From assembly GCA_018971525.1 (NCBI GenBank), contig JAGXAR010000005.1, positions 1 through 64,000 of the forward strand: DNA of 64,000 nucleotides, written 5' to 3'. This document shows positions 8,392 through 18,843 of the stretch, piece by piece. The position numbers and the translations under genes were made by a program. How positions within the stretch are numbered: position 1 is the first letter of the stretch; every line of letters begins with the position of its first letter. The DNA comes from Nitrospirota bacterium. Lineage in GTDB: Bacteria > Nitrospirota > Nitrospiria > Nitrospirales > Nitrospiraceae. The notes under the pieces are model-generated. The model was given only the letters and a program-made list of their open reading frames with translations, was not told where the DNA came from and made no database searches.

Positions 8392-9426
8392 TTACCGCGG
8401 CACGTTTTCGATCCGGGCACCCTCGATGCCTGTACTGGCGTCCGCGAGCAGCCGTTCTCCGGCGGTCACTCCTGACAGGATCTCGGTCGACTCACCGAGC
8501 CTACGGCCCAGCTTGACCCAGCGAAGGCGGGCCGACGAATCGGGGCCGACAACATACAACCCCGTGAGTTCACCTCGCTCAATCACGGCAGACCGCGGCA
8601 CGACCAGCGTCTGACCGGTTCCCTTCTCCACCAACATGCGCCCGAACATCCCGGTTTTGAGCCCGGGCGTCGGGGATAGCTCCACTTTGACCAGGAACGT
8701 ATGGGTCGCGGGGTCTCCCGTTGGAAGGATTTGCGCCACGGTGCCGGACAGAGGCTTGGGACCGAGCGCATCGACCACCACCGGGATCGTCTCGCCACGC
8801 GAAAGCGCTTGGAGGTCTCCTTCCGCTACAGTCGCCTCCAGGCGTAATCGTTGCGGATCTTCCATTTTGAGGAGCGGTTGTCCCGGGGATGCAATCTCGC
8901 CGACCTCGATCTTCTTCTCCGTGATGACCCCGTCGAATGGGGCCGTGACAATGGTATGACTCACCTTCGTGAGGGCGGCCCGTCGACTGGCCTCGGCCAC
9001 CTTGAACGTGCGATCGGCATTCTCCTTCTCCTGAGTCGACACCGCATCCTTGCCGTACAGTTGCTTCATTCGAGCGAGATGCGCGCGGGCATTCTCAGCC
9101 TCTGCTTGTGCGCGGGCGAGTTCCGCACGAAGATCACGGCTGTCGAGGACGACCAATGTCTGGCCCTTCTTCACGGCCGTACCCTCCCGCACCCGCAACT
9201 CCTCCACCGTGGATTGGACGTGGCTCGACAAGGTCGCCTGCGCCACGGCTGTGATCTGGCCCGTCACTTCGACGCGCAGCGGAACCTGAACCGTCTGCAC
9301 CTCTGTCACCACAGCCTGAATCGAGGCAATGGGTGTCGAGGTCCGCGCCGGTTGGACAGGCTCCTCCCGAGAATTGCAGGCAGTGAGAAAAGCCGCCATC
9401 GCCATGGCGAGCACAAGCCGGCGCAT
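8392..9426 (-). CDS. RND periplasmic adaptor (membrane fusion protein), lipoprotein
   Basis: The 344-residue protein starts MRRLVLAMAMAAFLTAC, a lipoprotein signal with Cys at 17. A lipoyl-like half (VREGTAVKKGQTLVVLDS), an alpha-helical hairpin (about 95-150), the second lipoyl half (TAPFDGVITEKKIEVGEIA) and beta-barrel and membrane-proximal domains follow, as in AcrA/MexA-type adaptors. The frame is open further upstream, but only the ATG at 9426 gives a proper signal sequence, with GGGAGAGGG shortly before. It lies 85 bases from the RND gene and should link the pump to an outer-membrane channel; no TolC gene is adjacent, so the channel must come from elsewhere. Confidence 0.9.
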   Translation of the reverse strand: MRRLVLAMAMAAFLTACNSREEPVQPARTSTPIASIQAVVTEVQTVQVPLRVEVTGQITAVAQATLSSHVQSTVEELRVREGTAVKKGQTLVVLDSRDLRAELARAQAEAENARAHLARMKQLYGKDAVSTQEKENADRTFKVAEASRRAALTKVSHTIVTAPFDGVITEKKIEVGEIASPGQPLLKMEDPQRLRLEATVAEGDLQALSRGETIPVVVDALGPKPLSGTVAQILPTGDPATHTFLVKVELSPTPGLKTGMFGRMLVEKGTGQTLVVPRSAVIERGELTGLYVVGPDSSARLRWVKLGRRLGESTEILSGVTAGERLLADASTGIEGARIENVPR

Positions 9427-9494
9427 GAGCAAGCCCTCTCCCTGTCTAGTCACGACATTCATTTGCCATATTCCGTTTTCCCACCGCGCACCAC

Positions 9495-9683
9495 TTACTC
9501 CTGCACGCCCAACCTCCGCAAAAAAGCCATCATCGGACACCAACCGGTGAAGGCGGACTGGATTTGATTCACCGCCACAAACACCGCGAAATAATTCCAA
9601 TAGGGATGGACGGTGGCCCCAAGCACAATCGCCAGCAGGACAAAAAGCCCCGCAATCAGCCGCAACCATTCATTGAGTTTCAT
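9495..9683 (-). CDS. DUF2892 small membrane protein
   Basis: The 62-residue protein has two hydrophobic segments (about 5-24 and 30-45), then a conserved GWCPMMAFLRRLG tail with one Cys. This is the DUF2892 domain also found as the membrane part of YgaP-type rhodaneses. GGAGGTG lies 5-11 bases upstream of the ATG. It sits between a cytochrome c gene and the RND adaptor. By family context it is linked to sulfur transfer at the membrane; no rhodanese domain is present here. Confidence 0.8.
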   Translation of the reverse strand: MKLNEWLRLIAGLFVLLAIVLGATVHPYWNYFAVFVAVNQIQSAFTGWCPMMAFLRRLGVQE

Positions 9684-9802
9684 GAATCACCTCCTGGTTT
9701 ACTCTACCTGTATGATCGACGAGAGCAGGAAAGGATTCACCGGTCGCTCAGCCCCTATTCTGACAGTCATGTTCTCGACCAATCGTCTGCAATATCAAGA
9801 GG

Positions 9803-10180
9803 CTACCGTGGATCGCTGTCCTTCCTCAGGCTGCGAAGATAGGCGATCACATCCTCGATATCCTGATCGGACAGGACGTTCTCCCATGTTCCCATCGCAG
9901 TATTCGCCCGCCCCTCATGCACCGTGCGAATAAGCTGGGGAGCGAGTTGCGTATAGACCTTCGCCGACGTGAGATCCGCAACCGGCGGATTGAACATCCT
10001 ATAGCCATCGCCCTTTCCGGTTGGACCATGACAGGAGGCACAGTGTTTTTCAAAGGTCAGCTGGCCTGGTTTGGGAACCTCAGCCACTTGTGGGGCGTCA
10101 GCTACCTGTGGAACCGGGTGACAGCCCACCCACAAACCGGCACCAAGACATAGGGTCATGAGCACTATGCGCGTCTTCAT
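9803..10180 (-). CDS. Small c-type cytochrome, probable lipoprotein
   Basis: The 125-residue protein starts MKTRIVLMTLCLGAGLWVGC, a lipobox with Cys at 20. Haem attaches at CASCH (47-51); the axial Met is probably in TAMGTW near 96, and the domain ends with DIEDVIAYLRSL, the usual class I cytochrome helix. GGGAGGAT precedes the ATG at 10180. It would be a membrane-tethered, periplasm-facing electron carrier. It heads the adaptor/RND/DsrE cluster on the same strand, suggesting that an oxidation step is coupled to that system; the electron donor is unknown. Confidence 0.87.
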   Translation of the reverse strand: MKTRIVLMTLCLGAGLWVGCHPVPQVADAPQVAEVPKPGQLTFEKHCASCHGPTGKGDGYRMFNPPVADLTSAKVYTQLAPQLIRTVHEGRANTAMGTWENVLSDQDIEDVIAYLRSLRKDSDPR

Positions 10181-10247
10181 CGTGATCCTCCCGTGTGTAA
10201 TCACAGACCAGCTGACCATCGAAGGGCAGCAGCAGCGCCGCCCCTCG

Positions 10248-12767
10248 TCAATAGAGGACACGCCGGTAAAACACTTTCTTCGCCACCTCGGCCGCAACGA
10301 CATACCCGACAACGATGCAGAGCAAGGCCGCCAGAAACAGCGGCGGCAAGGGCACGAACCCCAGCGGCCCGCGCAGCGGCGTATAGGGCAACAGCAATGT
10401 CAGTCCTACGACCCCGAGCGTTGCAAGCAGCAGGCCACGGCTCGGCCGGCTCCGAGTGAACGGCCGTCGACTCCGAACGACCAGGACGATGACCGAGGCG
10501 GAAATCACCGACTCCACAAACCACCCGGTTCTGAATTGCTCGACGCCGGCCTGGAGGAACAAGAGCAGCACGCCGAACGTCAGATAATCGAAGATGGAAC
10601 TCACCAAACCGAACGTGAGCATGAACTTTCTGATGAAGGCGATGTTCCACCGCCTGGGCCGATCGATCAGCTCCTCATCCACGCGATCACCGGCAATGGT
10701 CATTTCCGGCACGTCGGTCAGAAGATTCGTCAATAGTATCTGTTTGGGCAGCAGGGGCAGAAAGGACAGAAAGAGCGACGCCCCCGCCATGCTGAACATG
10801 TTGCCGAAGTTGGCGCTGGTCGCCATAAAGACATACTTCAACGTGTTGGCGAACGTCCGCCGCCCTTCCTGGACTCCTTCGACAAGGATGCCAAGATCCT
10901 TTTCCAGCAACACAATATCCGCCGCCTCTTTCGCCACGTCCACCGCACTTTCGACGGACACGCCGACGTCCGCCGCGTGCAATGCCGAGGCATCATTGAT
11001 GCCGTCGCCCCCGTAGCCTACGACATGGCCCGCCTTTTTCAACGCCAGGATGATCCGTTCTTTCTGATTTGGCTCGACCTCGGCAAATACATGGATGTCA
11101 TTCACGCGCGACACCAGAGCTTCGTCGCTCATCTGCCGCAAATCCACGCCGGTCAACAGTTTACCATTCGACAAGCCTATCGCCTGTCCGACGTAGGCGG
11201 CGACGAGACGATTGTCGCCGGTCACGATCTTCAAGGTGACGCCCAGTCCCCTGAGACGACCGATCGTCTTCAGGACATCGGTCTTGATGGGATCTTCGAA
11301 CACCAGAAATCCCAAGAACGTCATGTCCGCCTCATCGTCCTTGGTGATGCCCTCTCGTGCTCCCATTTCGCGCGAGGCAAGCCCGAGCACCCGCCATCCC
11401 TGGCCGGCCCACTTCTCCATCTGCGATTGGATGGTATCCCGCACGGCACCCAATTCGACCAAGGCGCCGTCCGCAGCCTCAGCGGTTGAACAGACCGCCA
11501 GCACATTCGCCAGGGCTCCCTTGGTGACCAAGAGATGCGCGGTCGGCGTCGCGACTAACACGGACAACCGTTTGCGGACGAAATCGTAAGGCTCCTCATC
11601 CAATTTCCGATAGGGGGACAGATCGAACGAGCGGGCGACACGAATGGCTTCGTCGATCGGGTTATGAAACCCGGTTTCGAAACTCGCATTGAGCGCGCCG
11701 TGCAAGAGCACCCGTTCGCTCGTATTCCCTGCGATATCGCAAGCGGCCTTCAGCCGGGCGAGCCCTTCGGTCAGTGTCCCTGTCTTGTCCGAGCAGAAGA
11801 CGGTCATGCTCCCGAAGTTTTCGATCGAGGCCAATCGTTTCACAATTACTTTCTGCCGGGCCATGCGCTTGGCCCCATGGGCCAAATTGATGCTGATGAT
11901 GGCCGGCAGTAGCTGCGGGGTGAGGCCGACCGCGAGGGCGAGAGAGAACAGGAAGGCTTCGAGCACGGGCCTCGCCAGGTACACATTGACCGCAAAGATG
12001 GCGACGACCAACACGACGGTCACTTCCAGAAGCAGATAGCCGAATTGTCTGATGCCTCGCTCGAAATCCGTCTCGGGCGGCCGGAGTCGTAACCGGCCCG
12101 AGACCTTTCCAAATTCCGTGTCCGACCCGATGTGCACCACGACCGCCGTGCTGTTTCCGCTGACGACATGGGTCCCGAGAAAGAGACTATTCGCCCGTCG
12201 GCCCAAGGGAATGTCGGCCGGCAGGACGCCGCAGATTTTCTCGACCGGATAGGTCTCGCCCGTGAGCGTCGCCTCGTCCACGAACAGATCTTTGGATTCA
12301 AGCAGGAGACAATCGCCGGGAACCGTGTCGCCCGCTCTGAGCAGGACGACATCGCCCGGCACGACCTCCTCAACCGGCACTGCGACCTGACTTCCGTCGC
12401 GCCACACATCGGCTTTGATCTGCACGATCGCGAGCAGGCTGGCCACCGCTTGGTTCGCGCTCCGTTCCTGCCAGAACCCGAGCAGGCCGCTGGCGAGCAC
12501 GATCATGAGGATGATCGCCGTGTCGGTCCGATCCGCCAGGAAGAAGGCCAGCCCCGCGGCGACCAGAAGGATGAGGATGATCGGGCTGGTGAATTGCCGA
12601 AACAGCAGCTCGTAGGTAGAGAGCCGGCTCTTCGGTTTCAAGAGAAGATGCGCATCGCGCAGATGGCGCCGTCGCGCCTCATCGCCGGAGAGTCCCTGAG
12701 GGACCGTCTCGAGCTGCTGAAGGGCCTGGGCCGTTGGGCTACTCCAAAAACTCCACGTATCAGACAT
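10248..12767 (-). CDS. mgtA: Magnesium-translocating P-type ATPase (MgtA-like)
   Basis: The 839-residue protein has the P-type order: cytosolic N-terminus, transmembrane pair, actuator domain with LTGETYPVEK (about 165-175), phosphorylation site SDKTGTLTEG (Asp near 325), nucleotide domain, GDGINDASALHAADVGVSV hinge, and a C-terminal bundle. The stretch MATSANFGNMFSMAGASLF and LLTNLLTDVPEMTIAGDRVD are typical of the type III Mg2+ importers MgtA/MgtB, so inward Mg2+ transport is predicted. No leader resembling known Mg2+ sensors was recognised. It stands between a cytochrome c gene and an unrelated membrane protein gene. Confidence 0.9.
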   Translation of the reverse strand: MSDTWSFWSSPTAQALQQLETVPQGLSGDEARRRHLRDAHLLLKPKSRLSTYELLFRQFTSPIILILLVAAGLAFFLADRTDTAIILMIVLASGLLGFWQERSANQAVASLLAIVQIKADVWRDGSQVAVPVEEVVPGDVVLLRAGDTVPGDCLLLESKDLFVDEATLTGETYPVEKICGVLPADIPLGRRANSLFLGTHVVSGNSTAVVVHIGSDTEFGKVSGRLRLRPPETDFERGIRQFGYLLLEVTVVLVVAIFAVNVYLARPVLEAFLFSLALAVGLTPQLLPAIISINLAHGAKRMARQKVIVKRLASIENFGSMTVFCSDKTGTLTEGLARLKAACDIAGNTSERVLLHGALNASFETGFHNPIDEAIRVARSFDLSPYRKLDEEPYDFVRKRLSVLVATPTAHLLVTKGALANVLAVCSTAEAADGALVELGAVRDTIQSQMEKWAGQGWRVLGLASREMGAREGITKDDEADMTFLGFLVFEDPIKTDVLKTIGRLRGLGVTLKIVTGDNRLVAAYVGQAIGLSNGKLLTGVDLRQMSDEALVSRVNDIHVFAEVEPNQKERIILALKKAGHVVGYGGDGINDASALHAADVGVSVESAVDVAKEAADIVLLEKDLGILVEGVQEGRRTFANTLKYVFMATSANFGNMFSMAGASLFLSFLPLLPKQILLTNLLTDVPEMTIAGDRVDEELIDRPRRWNIAFIRKFMLTFGLVSSIFDYLTFGVLLLFLQAGVEQFRTGWFVESVISASVIVLVVRSRRPFTRSRPSRGLLLATLGVVGLTLLLPYTPLRGPLGFVPLPPLFLAALLCIVVGYVVAAEVAKKVFYRRVLY

Positions 12768-12800
12768 CGTAAACGAGATCCTCTCGGAGCAACGTATGGC

Positions 12801-13325
12801 TCAGGCATTCAGCAACTTCGTCACGCTCCACACAAGAAGCACGGCGTACACGATTCCGAAAAACCAGGGAAAGCTGATGGCGCGATGGGCCCACCACTGA
12901 CGGTGCTGGCGGAAGGCCCAGTTCGGCTCAAACACCGGGGGCTCGTTCCGTCGATCCGCGATCGGCTGCCGAATCTCATGCAGCCGGTGAAGATTTGTCA
13001 TCAGCTTCTCTTCATGCCACTGAGGATCTTGCTCGATACCCCTCAATCGCCACTCCCACAGAGCATTCTGACCTGACAAGCGACCGAGGACGATCGCCAT
13101 TTGGACGCACAGCAGAATCCCGAACACGCAGAGGAGCACAATCAACACCGTGAAGGACAATGCCAGGGACGCTTGCGACAGGATCAGCCCGATCACCGCG
13201 ACAAAAATGGAGTTGGCCGTGAGGTAGTCGGACAGCATCGTGTGATAGTCCCGGACCCCTGACGTCCAGAGGGTGATGAGATGCTCGTACGTTGAGTCAA
13301 GGCCTGGTTCGCCTGGAGCCGTCAT
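12801..13325 (-). CDS. Hypothetical inner-membrane protein (174 aa)
   Basis: Three hydrophobic segments are visible: two adjacent ones (about 40-80) and one near the C-terminus (about 150-172). Between them is a soluble, Trp- and His-rich region with HEEKLMTNLHRLHEI and WAFRQHRQWWAHRAISF. The ATG at 13325 is chosen because GGGAGGT lies about 11 bases upstream and the upstream extension is not protein-like. It ends 33 bases before mgtA and starts just after phosphoketolase, all on the same strand, so it may be part of either unit. No family is recognised. Confidence 0.7.
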   Translation of the reverse strand: MTAPGEPGLDSTYEHLITLWTSGVRDYHTMLSDYLTANSIFVAVIGLILSQASLALSFTVLIVLLCVFGILLCVQMAIVLGRLSGQNALWEWRLRGIEQDPQWHEEKLMTNLHRLHEIRQPIADRRNEPPVFEPNWAFRQHRQWWAHRAISFPWFFGIVYAVLLVWSVTKLLNA

Positions 13326-13379
13326 AGGTCTTTGACCTCCCTGGAAATGCCCATTCCTTTGCACAACACCATGCAACAC

Positions 13380-15749
13380 TCATCCTTTCCCGCTCCATCG
13401 CCAGTTGCGGATCTCCGGCAGATCATCTCCAAGCTCCGAGATATATTGCTTATGCTCTATAAGTTTCTCACCGAGAGCTTGCTTGGTGTAGGCAGCGCGG
13501 GACCCCAACTGGGGCAGGCGGTCGATCACATCACCGACCAGGTGGAACCGGTCGAGATCATTCATCACCGTCATGTCGAACGGCGTGGTGGTCGTACCTT
13601 CCTCCTTATACCCGCGCACATGCAAATTCTTGTGATTCGTCCGGCGGTAGGTCAGCCGATGAATAAGCCAGGGATAGCCATGAAACGCAAAGATGATCGG
13701 TTTGTCGGTCGTGAAGAGACTGTCAAAATCCTTGTCACTCAGACCGTGAGGGTGCTCACGCTGGGGCTGGAGCTTCATCAAGTCCACCACATTAATCACC
13801 CGGACCTTCACGCCAGGGAAAAATTTCCTGAGCAACTCGACGGCGGCCAGTGTCTCCAGCGTGGGTACGTCGCCACAGCAAGCCATCACGACATCAGGCT
13901 CACCACCCCGGTCGTTACTGGCCCATGGCCAGATGCCAAGGCCGGCGGTGCAGTGTTTGATCGCGGCGTCCATGTTCAACCACTGGGGCGCAGGTTGCTT
14001 GCCGGCGACGATCACGTTCACGTAGTTGCGGCTGCGCAGGCAATGATCGGTGACGGACAACAGGGTGTTCGCGTCGGGGGGGAGATAGACCCGGATGACC
14101 TCGGCTTTCTTGTTTACCACATGGTCGATGAACCCCGGGTCCTGGTGGCTGAAACCGTTGTGATCCTGCCGCCACACATGCGACGACAACAAGTAATTCA
14201 AGGAAGCTATCGGCCGCCGCCAGGGAATCTGATTCGACACTTTGAGCCACTTGGCGTGCTGGTTGAACATCGAGTCGACGATATGGATAAAGGCTTCATA
14301 GCAGGAGAACATTCCGTGGCGACCCGTCAAGAGATAGCCTTCGAGCCAGCCTTCGCACTGATGCTCGCTCAACATCTCCATCACGCGGCCGCCCGGCGCC
14401 ACATGGTCGTCGCCGGGAATGATCTCTGCGGTCGAGCATCGGTTCGTCACCTCGAACAGAGCGCCCCAGCGGTTCGAGGCTGTCTCGTCCGGACTGAACA
14501 CGCGGAAGTTATTGGAGTTACATTTGACCACGTCGCGGATAAACTCGCCTTGGACGCGTGTGGCTTCGCCGTCCACCGCGCCGGGCTTCTTTACTTTCAA
14601 TGCATACTCACGGAAATCCGGCAGGCGCAGGTCACGCAGCAAGAGGCCGCCGTTGGCGTGCGGATTAGCGCTCATGCGGCGCTCGCCTGTCGGCGCCAGA
14701 TCGGCGAGTTCAGGAAGGAACCGACCAGTCCGGTCAAACAATTCCTGTGGCCGATAGCTCTTCATCCACTTTTCCAACAGCTTCACGTGGCCCGGATGAC
14801 TCATGTCACCCATCGGCACCTGGTGCGAACGGAATGTTCCTTCAGTCCGTTTCCCATCCACTTCCTTCGGCCCCGTCCAGCCCTTCGGCGAGCGCAGAAT
14901 AATCATCGGCCAGCGGGGACGCTTCTTCGATTCTTTGGTCCGCGCATCGCGCTGGATTTTCTTGATGTCAGCCACGACCGCGTCGAGCGTGGCGGCCATC
15001 AATTGATGCATCGTGGCGGGATTATCACCCCCGACAATATGCGGCTTGTACCCGTACCCGATGAACAGCGATTCCAATTCATCGTGTGGAATCCGTGCCA
15101 GGACAGTAGGGCCGGCGATCTTATACCCGTTCAGATGCAGGATCGGCAGCACGGCGCCGTCCCGCACAGGGTTCAGAAACTTGTTCGAATGCCAACTGGT
15201 CGCCAACGGGCCTGTTTCCGCTTCACCATCGCCCACGACGCAGGCGACGAGCAGGTCCGGATTATCGAACGCCGCACCGAACGCATGTGACAGCGAGTAA
15301 CCCAACTCGCCACCCTCGTGAATAGACCCCGGTGTCTCCGGTGCGACATGACTCGGGATGCCGCCGGGAAAGGAGAATTGCGTGAACAGCCGCTTCATGC
15401 CCTGTTCGTCTTGCGAGACATTCGGGTAGACCTCGCTGTAGGTGCCTTCGAGATACGCGTTCGCCACGAGTCCAGGCCCGCCGTGGCCAGGCCCGGTGAG
15501 ATACATGACGTTCAAATCGTATTCTTTAATGACACGGTTCAGATGGACATAGACGAAGTTCAGCCCCGGCGTCGTACCCCAGTGGCCGAGCAAGCGCGGC
15601 TTGATGTGGGCGAGCGTCAGCGGTTCCTTCAGCAAGGGATTGTCGTAGAGATATATCTGACCGACGGACAGATAATTCGCGGCTCGCCAATAGGCGTGTA
15701 CGTTTCTGAGCAGGTCTGAACTCAGCGGTTTCTTCTTGGTCTGGCGCAT
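13380..15749 (-). CDS. xfp: Xylulose-5-P/fructose-6-P phosphoketolase
   Basis: The 789-residue length is that of the family. Characteristic segments are [38 protein letters not shown], the ThDP/Mg motif [13 protein letters not shown], and [10 protein letters not shown]. The enzyme splits xylulose 5-phosphate (and usually fructose 6-phosphate) with phosphate to acetyl phosphate plus a triose or tetrose phosphate. The ATG at 15749 has GAGGAG 4 bases upstream; a longer frame would overlap acetate kinase. Acetate kinase lies 61 bases upstream on the same strand, so acetyl phosphate made here can be turned directly into acetate and ATP. Confidence 0.95.
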   Translation of the reverse strand: MRQTKKKPLSSDLLRNVHAYWRAANYLSVGQIYLYDNPLLKEPLTLAHIKPRLLGHWGTTPGLNFVYVHLNRVIKEYDLNVMYLTGPGHGGPGLVANAYLEGTYSEVYPNVSQDEQGMKRLFTQFSFPGGIPSHVAPETPGSIHEGGELGYSLSHAFGAAFDNPDLLVACVVGDGEAETGPLATSWHSNKFLNPVRDGAVLPILHLNGYKIAGPTVLARIPHDELESLFIGYGYKPHIVGGDNPATMHQLMAATLDAVVADIKKIQRDARTKESKKRPRWPMIILRSPKGWTGPKEVDGKRTEGTFRSHQVPMGDMSHPGHVKLLEKWMKSYRPQELFDRTGRFLPELADLAPTGERRMSANPHANGGLLLRDLRLPDFREYALKVKKPGAVDGEATRVQGEFIRDVVKCNSNNFRVFSPDETASNRWGALFEVTNRCSTAEIIPGDDHVAPGGRVMEMLSEHQCEGWLEGYLLTGRHGMFSCYEAFIHIVDSMFNQHAKWLKVSNQIPWRRPIASLNYLLSSHVWRQDHNGFSHQDPGFIDHVVNKKAEVIRVYLPPDANTLLSVTDHCLRSRNYVNVIVAGKQPAPQWLNMDAAIKHCTAGLGIWPWASNDRGGEPDVVMACCGDVPTLETLAAVELLRKFFPGVKVRVINVVDLMKLQPQREHPHGLSDKDFDSLFTTDKPIIFAFHGYPWLIHRLTYRRTNHKNLHVRGYKEEGTTTTPFDMTVMNDLDRFHLVGDVIDRLPQLGSRAAYTKQALGEKLIEHKQYISELGDDLPEIRNWRWSGKG

Positions 15750-15810
15750 GGGCTCCTCGTTGCGGGTGATCTCGTTCCCGGAAAGTCGAAGTGTCTTACG
15801 TGACGAGCTC

Positions 15811-17034
15811 TTATACATCATTGCTTCTGCTCTGATGCAGCAGGTGATGGACGGACCTCGCAATCTCGCTCTCTTCATCCGTAGGGATCACGCGAACAGT
15901 GACTCCGCTCCCCTCCTTCGAAATAACAGCGGCGCTCTTGGTGTTGCGCGCCTCATCCAACGCGAGGCCGAGGAATTCCAGTCCCTCACAGATGCGCGCT
16001 CGGACGACCGCCGAGTTCTCACCGATACCGCCGCTGAAGACGAGCGTGTCCAATCCGCCCAAGGCAGCGGTAAATGAGCCGATCCACTTCTTGGCCTGGT
16101 AACAGAAGAGTGCCACGGCTTCAGCCGCACGTGGATCGTGGCTTTCGCTTGCCAAAAGATCGCGCAGGTCGGAACTGGTCTCCGACAGCCCGAGCAACCC
16201 CGATTGCTGATTGACCATCGTATGAAACTGCTCCACGGTCATGCCTTCCGTTCTCGACAAATAGGACAGCAGGCCGGGATCGAGATCGCCTGAACGAGTG
16301 CTCATCGGCAACCCAGCCGTGGGCGTAAAGCCCATGCTCGTATCGATGTCCTTGCCCCCGCGCACCGCCGCCATGCTCGCCCCATTGCCCAGGTGAGCCA
16401 GGATGACACGCCCCTGCGCCTCATGGGGCGCAATCCGTCTGAGTTCCTCCATCAAGTAGGCATAGGAAAGGCCGTGAAACCCATAGCGCTGCACGCCGGC
16501 GGCCTCGTACCGTCTAGGGATCGGCAAGAGGCGTGCGACGAGCGGCATATCGCGGTGAAAAGCGGTGTCGAAGCAGGCGACTTGCGGGAGCATCGGATAC
16601 CGCCGGCCACAGGCCTCGATCAGCTCGATCTCGGCAGGCAGATGTTCCGGATCATAGTGGCTCAGCCGATGCAGCTCATCCATGATGTCCGACGTGATGC
16701 GCTGTGGTCGGCTATACCGATGCCCCCCGTGCACCACACGGTGCCCGATGGCCACGAGGCCCATGTGTGTGACTTTCTGTTCCAGCCAGACGATGACCGG
16801 ATCGACACAGTCTTTATGATGCGCGGCCTGGATCGTCCTGCGCTCGCTGGTTCCGTCGGCCACATCCGTGAGGGTCAGCGTTCCCTCCGGAAACCCGATT
16901 CGATCGACCAGGCAGGACAGAACACGAGTGAGAGGAGGACCGACCTGGAAGAGCGAACACTTGAGGCTCGATGACCCTCCATTGATGGTCAGGATGTAAT
17001 CGCGAGAGTGATGCCCGAAATCGCGCAGGCTCAC
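15811..17034 (-). CDS. ackA: Acetate kinase
   Basis: The 407-residue protein shows every acetate kinase block: [77 protein letters not shown], and [12 protein letters not shown]. It transfers phosphate from acetyl phosphate to ADP. The start is GTG at 17034 with AGAGGGA 5 bases upstream. It sits between glucan phosphorylase and phosphoketolase on the same strand, with gaps of 31 and 61 bases, so the three are probably one transcript. Confidence 0.95.
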   Translation of the reverse strand: MSLRDFGHHSRDYILTINGGSSSLKCSLFQVGPPLTRVLSCLVDRIGFPEGTLTLTDVADGTSERRTIQAAHHKDCVDPVIVWLEQKVTHMGLVAIGHRVVHGGHRYSRPQRITSDIMDELHRLSHYDPEHLPAEIELIEACGRRYPMLPQVACFDTAFHRDMPLVARLLPIPRRYEAAGVQRYGFHGLSYAYLMEELRRIAPHEAQGRVILAHLGNGASMAAVRGGKDIDTSMGFTPTAGLPMSTRSGDLDPGLLSYLSRTEGMTVEQFHTMVNQQSGLLGLSETSSDLRDLLASESHDPRAAEAVALFCYQAKKWIGSFTAALGGLDTLVFSGGIGENSAVVRARICEGLEFLGLALDEARNTKSAAVISKEGSGVTVRVIPTDEESEIARSVHHLLHQSRSNDV

Positions 17035-17065
17035 AGTATCCCTCTAGTCAGTAGATGTGAGTGCC

Positions 17066-18802
17066 TCACGCCGACCCCAAATTCTGCTGTAGAGACGCCT
17101 GCCCCAATCGATAGGCATCGTGGAGGTATTGGGCGACCATGCGCTGCGTATTAAAAAATGCTCCGTTTAATGCAATCGCGTGCCGCATGATCTCGATAAA
17201 GCGTTCGCGGTCTTTATAGAACGAGGGCAAGACCTTCTCTTCCAGTTTTCTATAGAGTGCTGCTGCGTGACAATCATCCATCCCGGGCTGAGGCTCCAGG
17301 CAGGCCTCTACCCGATCGCCGATCGACCAGCCGGTCACACCTTCGAGGTGGCCCTCGATCCACCAGCCGTCGAGCACGCTCAGGCTTGGGACCCCGTTCA
17401 TCGCCGCCTTCATCCCGCTCGTCCCTGAGGCCTCCATCGGCGGCAGCGGTGTATTGAGCCATACATCGACACCGGCACAGAGCAGCTTGGCCACATCCAT
17501 GTCGTAATTACTCAGATACGACACCGGGATCGCACCCTGCAGCGCGTCACGCATCTCATGGATGCGCACGATCAGGTCCTTGCCGTCGCGGTCGCGCGGA
17601 TGCGCCTTGCCGGCAAAGATGATCTGGATCGGCCCGGCCTCGCGGACAATCTTCTTGAGCCGGTCGAGATCCTGAAAGATCAGACCGGCACGCTTGTAGG
17701 CCGCAAACCGACGGGCGAATCCTATCGTCAACACCTCGCGATCGAATCCCGCGTTCGATTCCCGGTTCACATGTTCGACTAAGGTGCGTTTCGCTTCCAC
17801 ATGCGCCGCCCAGACATCCGAGACCGGAATGCCCACTGCATAGCGAAGCGAGAGTTGATCGCGCCGCCAGTCCGGCAGATGGGTATCGAAGAGCTTCTGG
17901 AACGACGGAGCAGTCCACGTCACTGCGTGGACTCCGTTGGTGATGGAATGGATCGGGTAGCCGGGGAACATGCTGTGCGAAACCTCCCCATGCTTCATCG
18001 CGACTCCATTGATATATAGAGAACCCCGCAGGGCCAGTTGCGTCAGATTCAACGTCTGCCCGATGCTGCAGGCCTTCAGCAGTCCGCACCGGTGATCTCC
18101 CAACACCCGCCGAGCGAGTTCCTCGGTAAATTGATCGTGACCGGCCGGCACGGGCGTATGGGTCGTAAACACGCACTGCTCACGAACGGTTTCGACGAGA
18201 TCGGCCGACAAGGATTCTGACCGGCCTTGCGACGCCAGCTTCTCTTCCGCGAGCGCGAGGACGAGCAAGGCGGCATGCCCCTCATTCATATGGAACCGGA
18301 GAATGTCCCGGTATCCGAGCGCCCGCAACAGGCGGAGTCCCCCGATCCCCAGCACCACCTCCTGACATAAGCGATAATGGTCGTCGCCCCCGTAAAGCAC
18401 ATCGGTGAGGGTGCGATCCCAAGGCTGGTTCTCGCTCACATCGGTGTCGAGCAGATACACCGGAACGACAGACCCGGATTCGCCCTTCACCCGATACCGC
18501 CAGGCCCTCACATGGACCGTGCGACCTTCGATGTCGACCGTGGCCTGCTCGTCGATCAGTTCCGCGAAATCATTGACCGGCCAAGCGACAGACTCCTCGC
18601 TTTGCTGACCATGCGCATCCAGGCGCTGAAAAAAGTACCCTCGCCGGTGCAGCAAGGATACCGCCACCATCGGCACTTCGAGGTCGGCGGCCGAGCGTAT
18701 CGTGTCGCCGGCGAGCACCCCGAGCCCTCCCGAATAGGTCGGCATCCCCGACTCAAGGCCGATCTCCATGGAAAAGTACGCGACGAGCGGTGGTTGCCCC
18801 AT
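17066..18802 (-). CDS. glgP: Alpha-glucan (glycogen) phosphorylase
   Basis: This short-type GT35 enzyme has 578 residues from the chosen ATG. Signatures are [20 protein letters not shown] at the start, [58 protein letters not shown], and the pyridoxal-phosphate region [15 protein letters not shown]. It releases glucose 1-phosphate from glucans. The ATG at 18802 is preferred to one at 18823 because GAGGGG stands 6-13 bases before it. It heads the unit with acetate kinase and phosphoketolase, linking storage-glucan breakdown to acetyl phosphate. The upstream gap is filled by repeat copy 2. Confidence 0.92.
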   Translation of the reverse strand: MGQPPLVAYFSMEIGLESGMPTYSGGLGVLAGDTIRSAADLEVPMVAVSLLHRRGYFFQRLDAHGQQSEESVAWPVNDFAELIDEQATVDIEGRTVHVRAWRYRVKGESGSVVPVYLLDTDVSENQPWDRTLTDVLYGGDDHYRLCQEVVLGIGGLRLLRALGYRDILRFHMNEGHAALLVLALAEEKLASQGRSESLSADLVETVREQCVFTTHTPVPAGHDQFTEELARRVLGDHRCGLLKACSIGQTLNLTQLALRGSLYINGVAMKHGEVSHSMFPGYPIHSITNGVHAVTWTAPSFQKLFDTHLPDWRRDQLSLRYAVGIPVSDVWAAHVEAKRTLVEHVNRESNAGFDREVLTIGFARRFAAYKRAGLIFQDLDRLKKIVREAGPIQIIFAGKAHPRDRDGKDLIVRIHEMRDALQGAIPVSYLSNYDMDVAKLLCAGVDVWLNTPLPPMEASGTSGMKAAMNGVPSLSVLDGWWIEGHLEGVTGWSIGDRVEACLEPQPGMDDCHAAALYRKLEEKVLPSFYKDRERFIEIMRHAIALNGAFFNTQRMVAQYLHDAYRLGQASLQQNLGSA

Positions 18803-18843
18803 CAGTGGTCCCCTCAGTGACATGTTCGTTGCACCATGAACTT

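Noticed and set aside
13332-15290. Long open frame on the plus strand (652 codons) antisense to phosphoketolase
   Set aside because: It is complementary to a clearly conserved enzyme gene, shows no family motif and has the Arg/His/Asp-heavy composition typical of shadow frames in GC-rich DNA.
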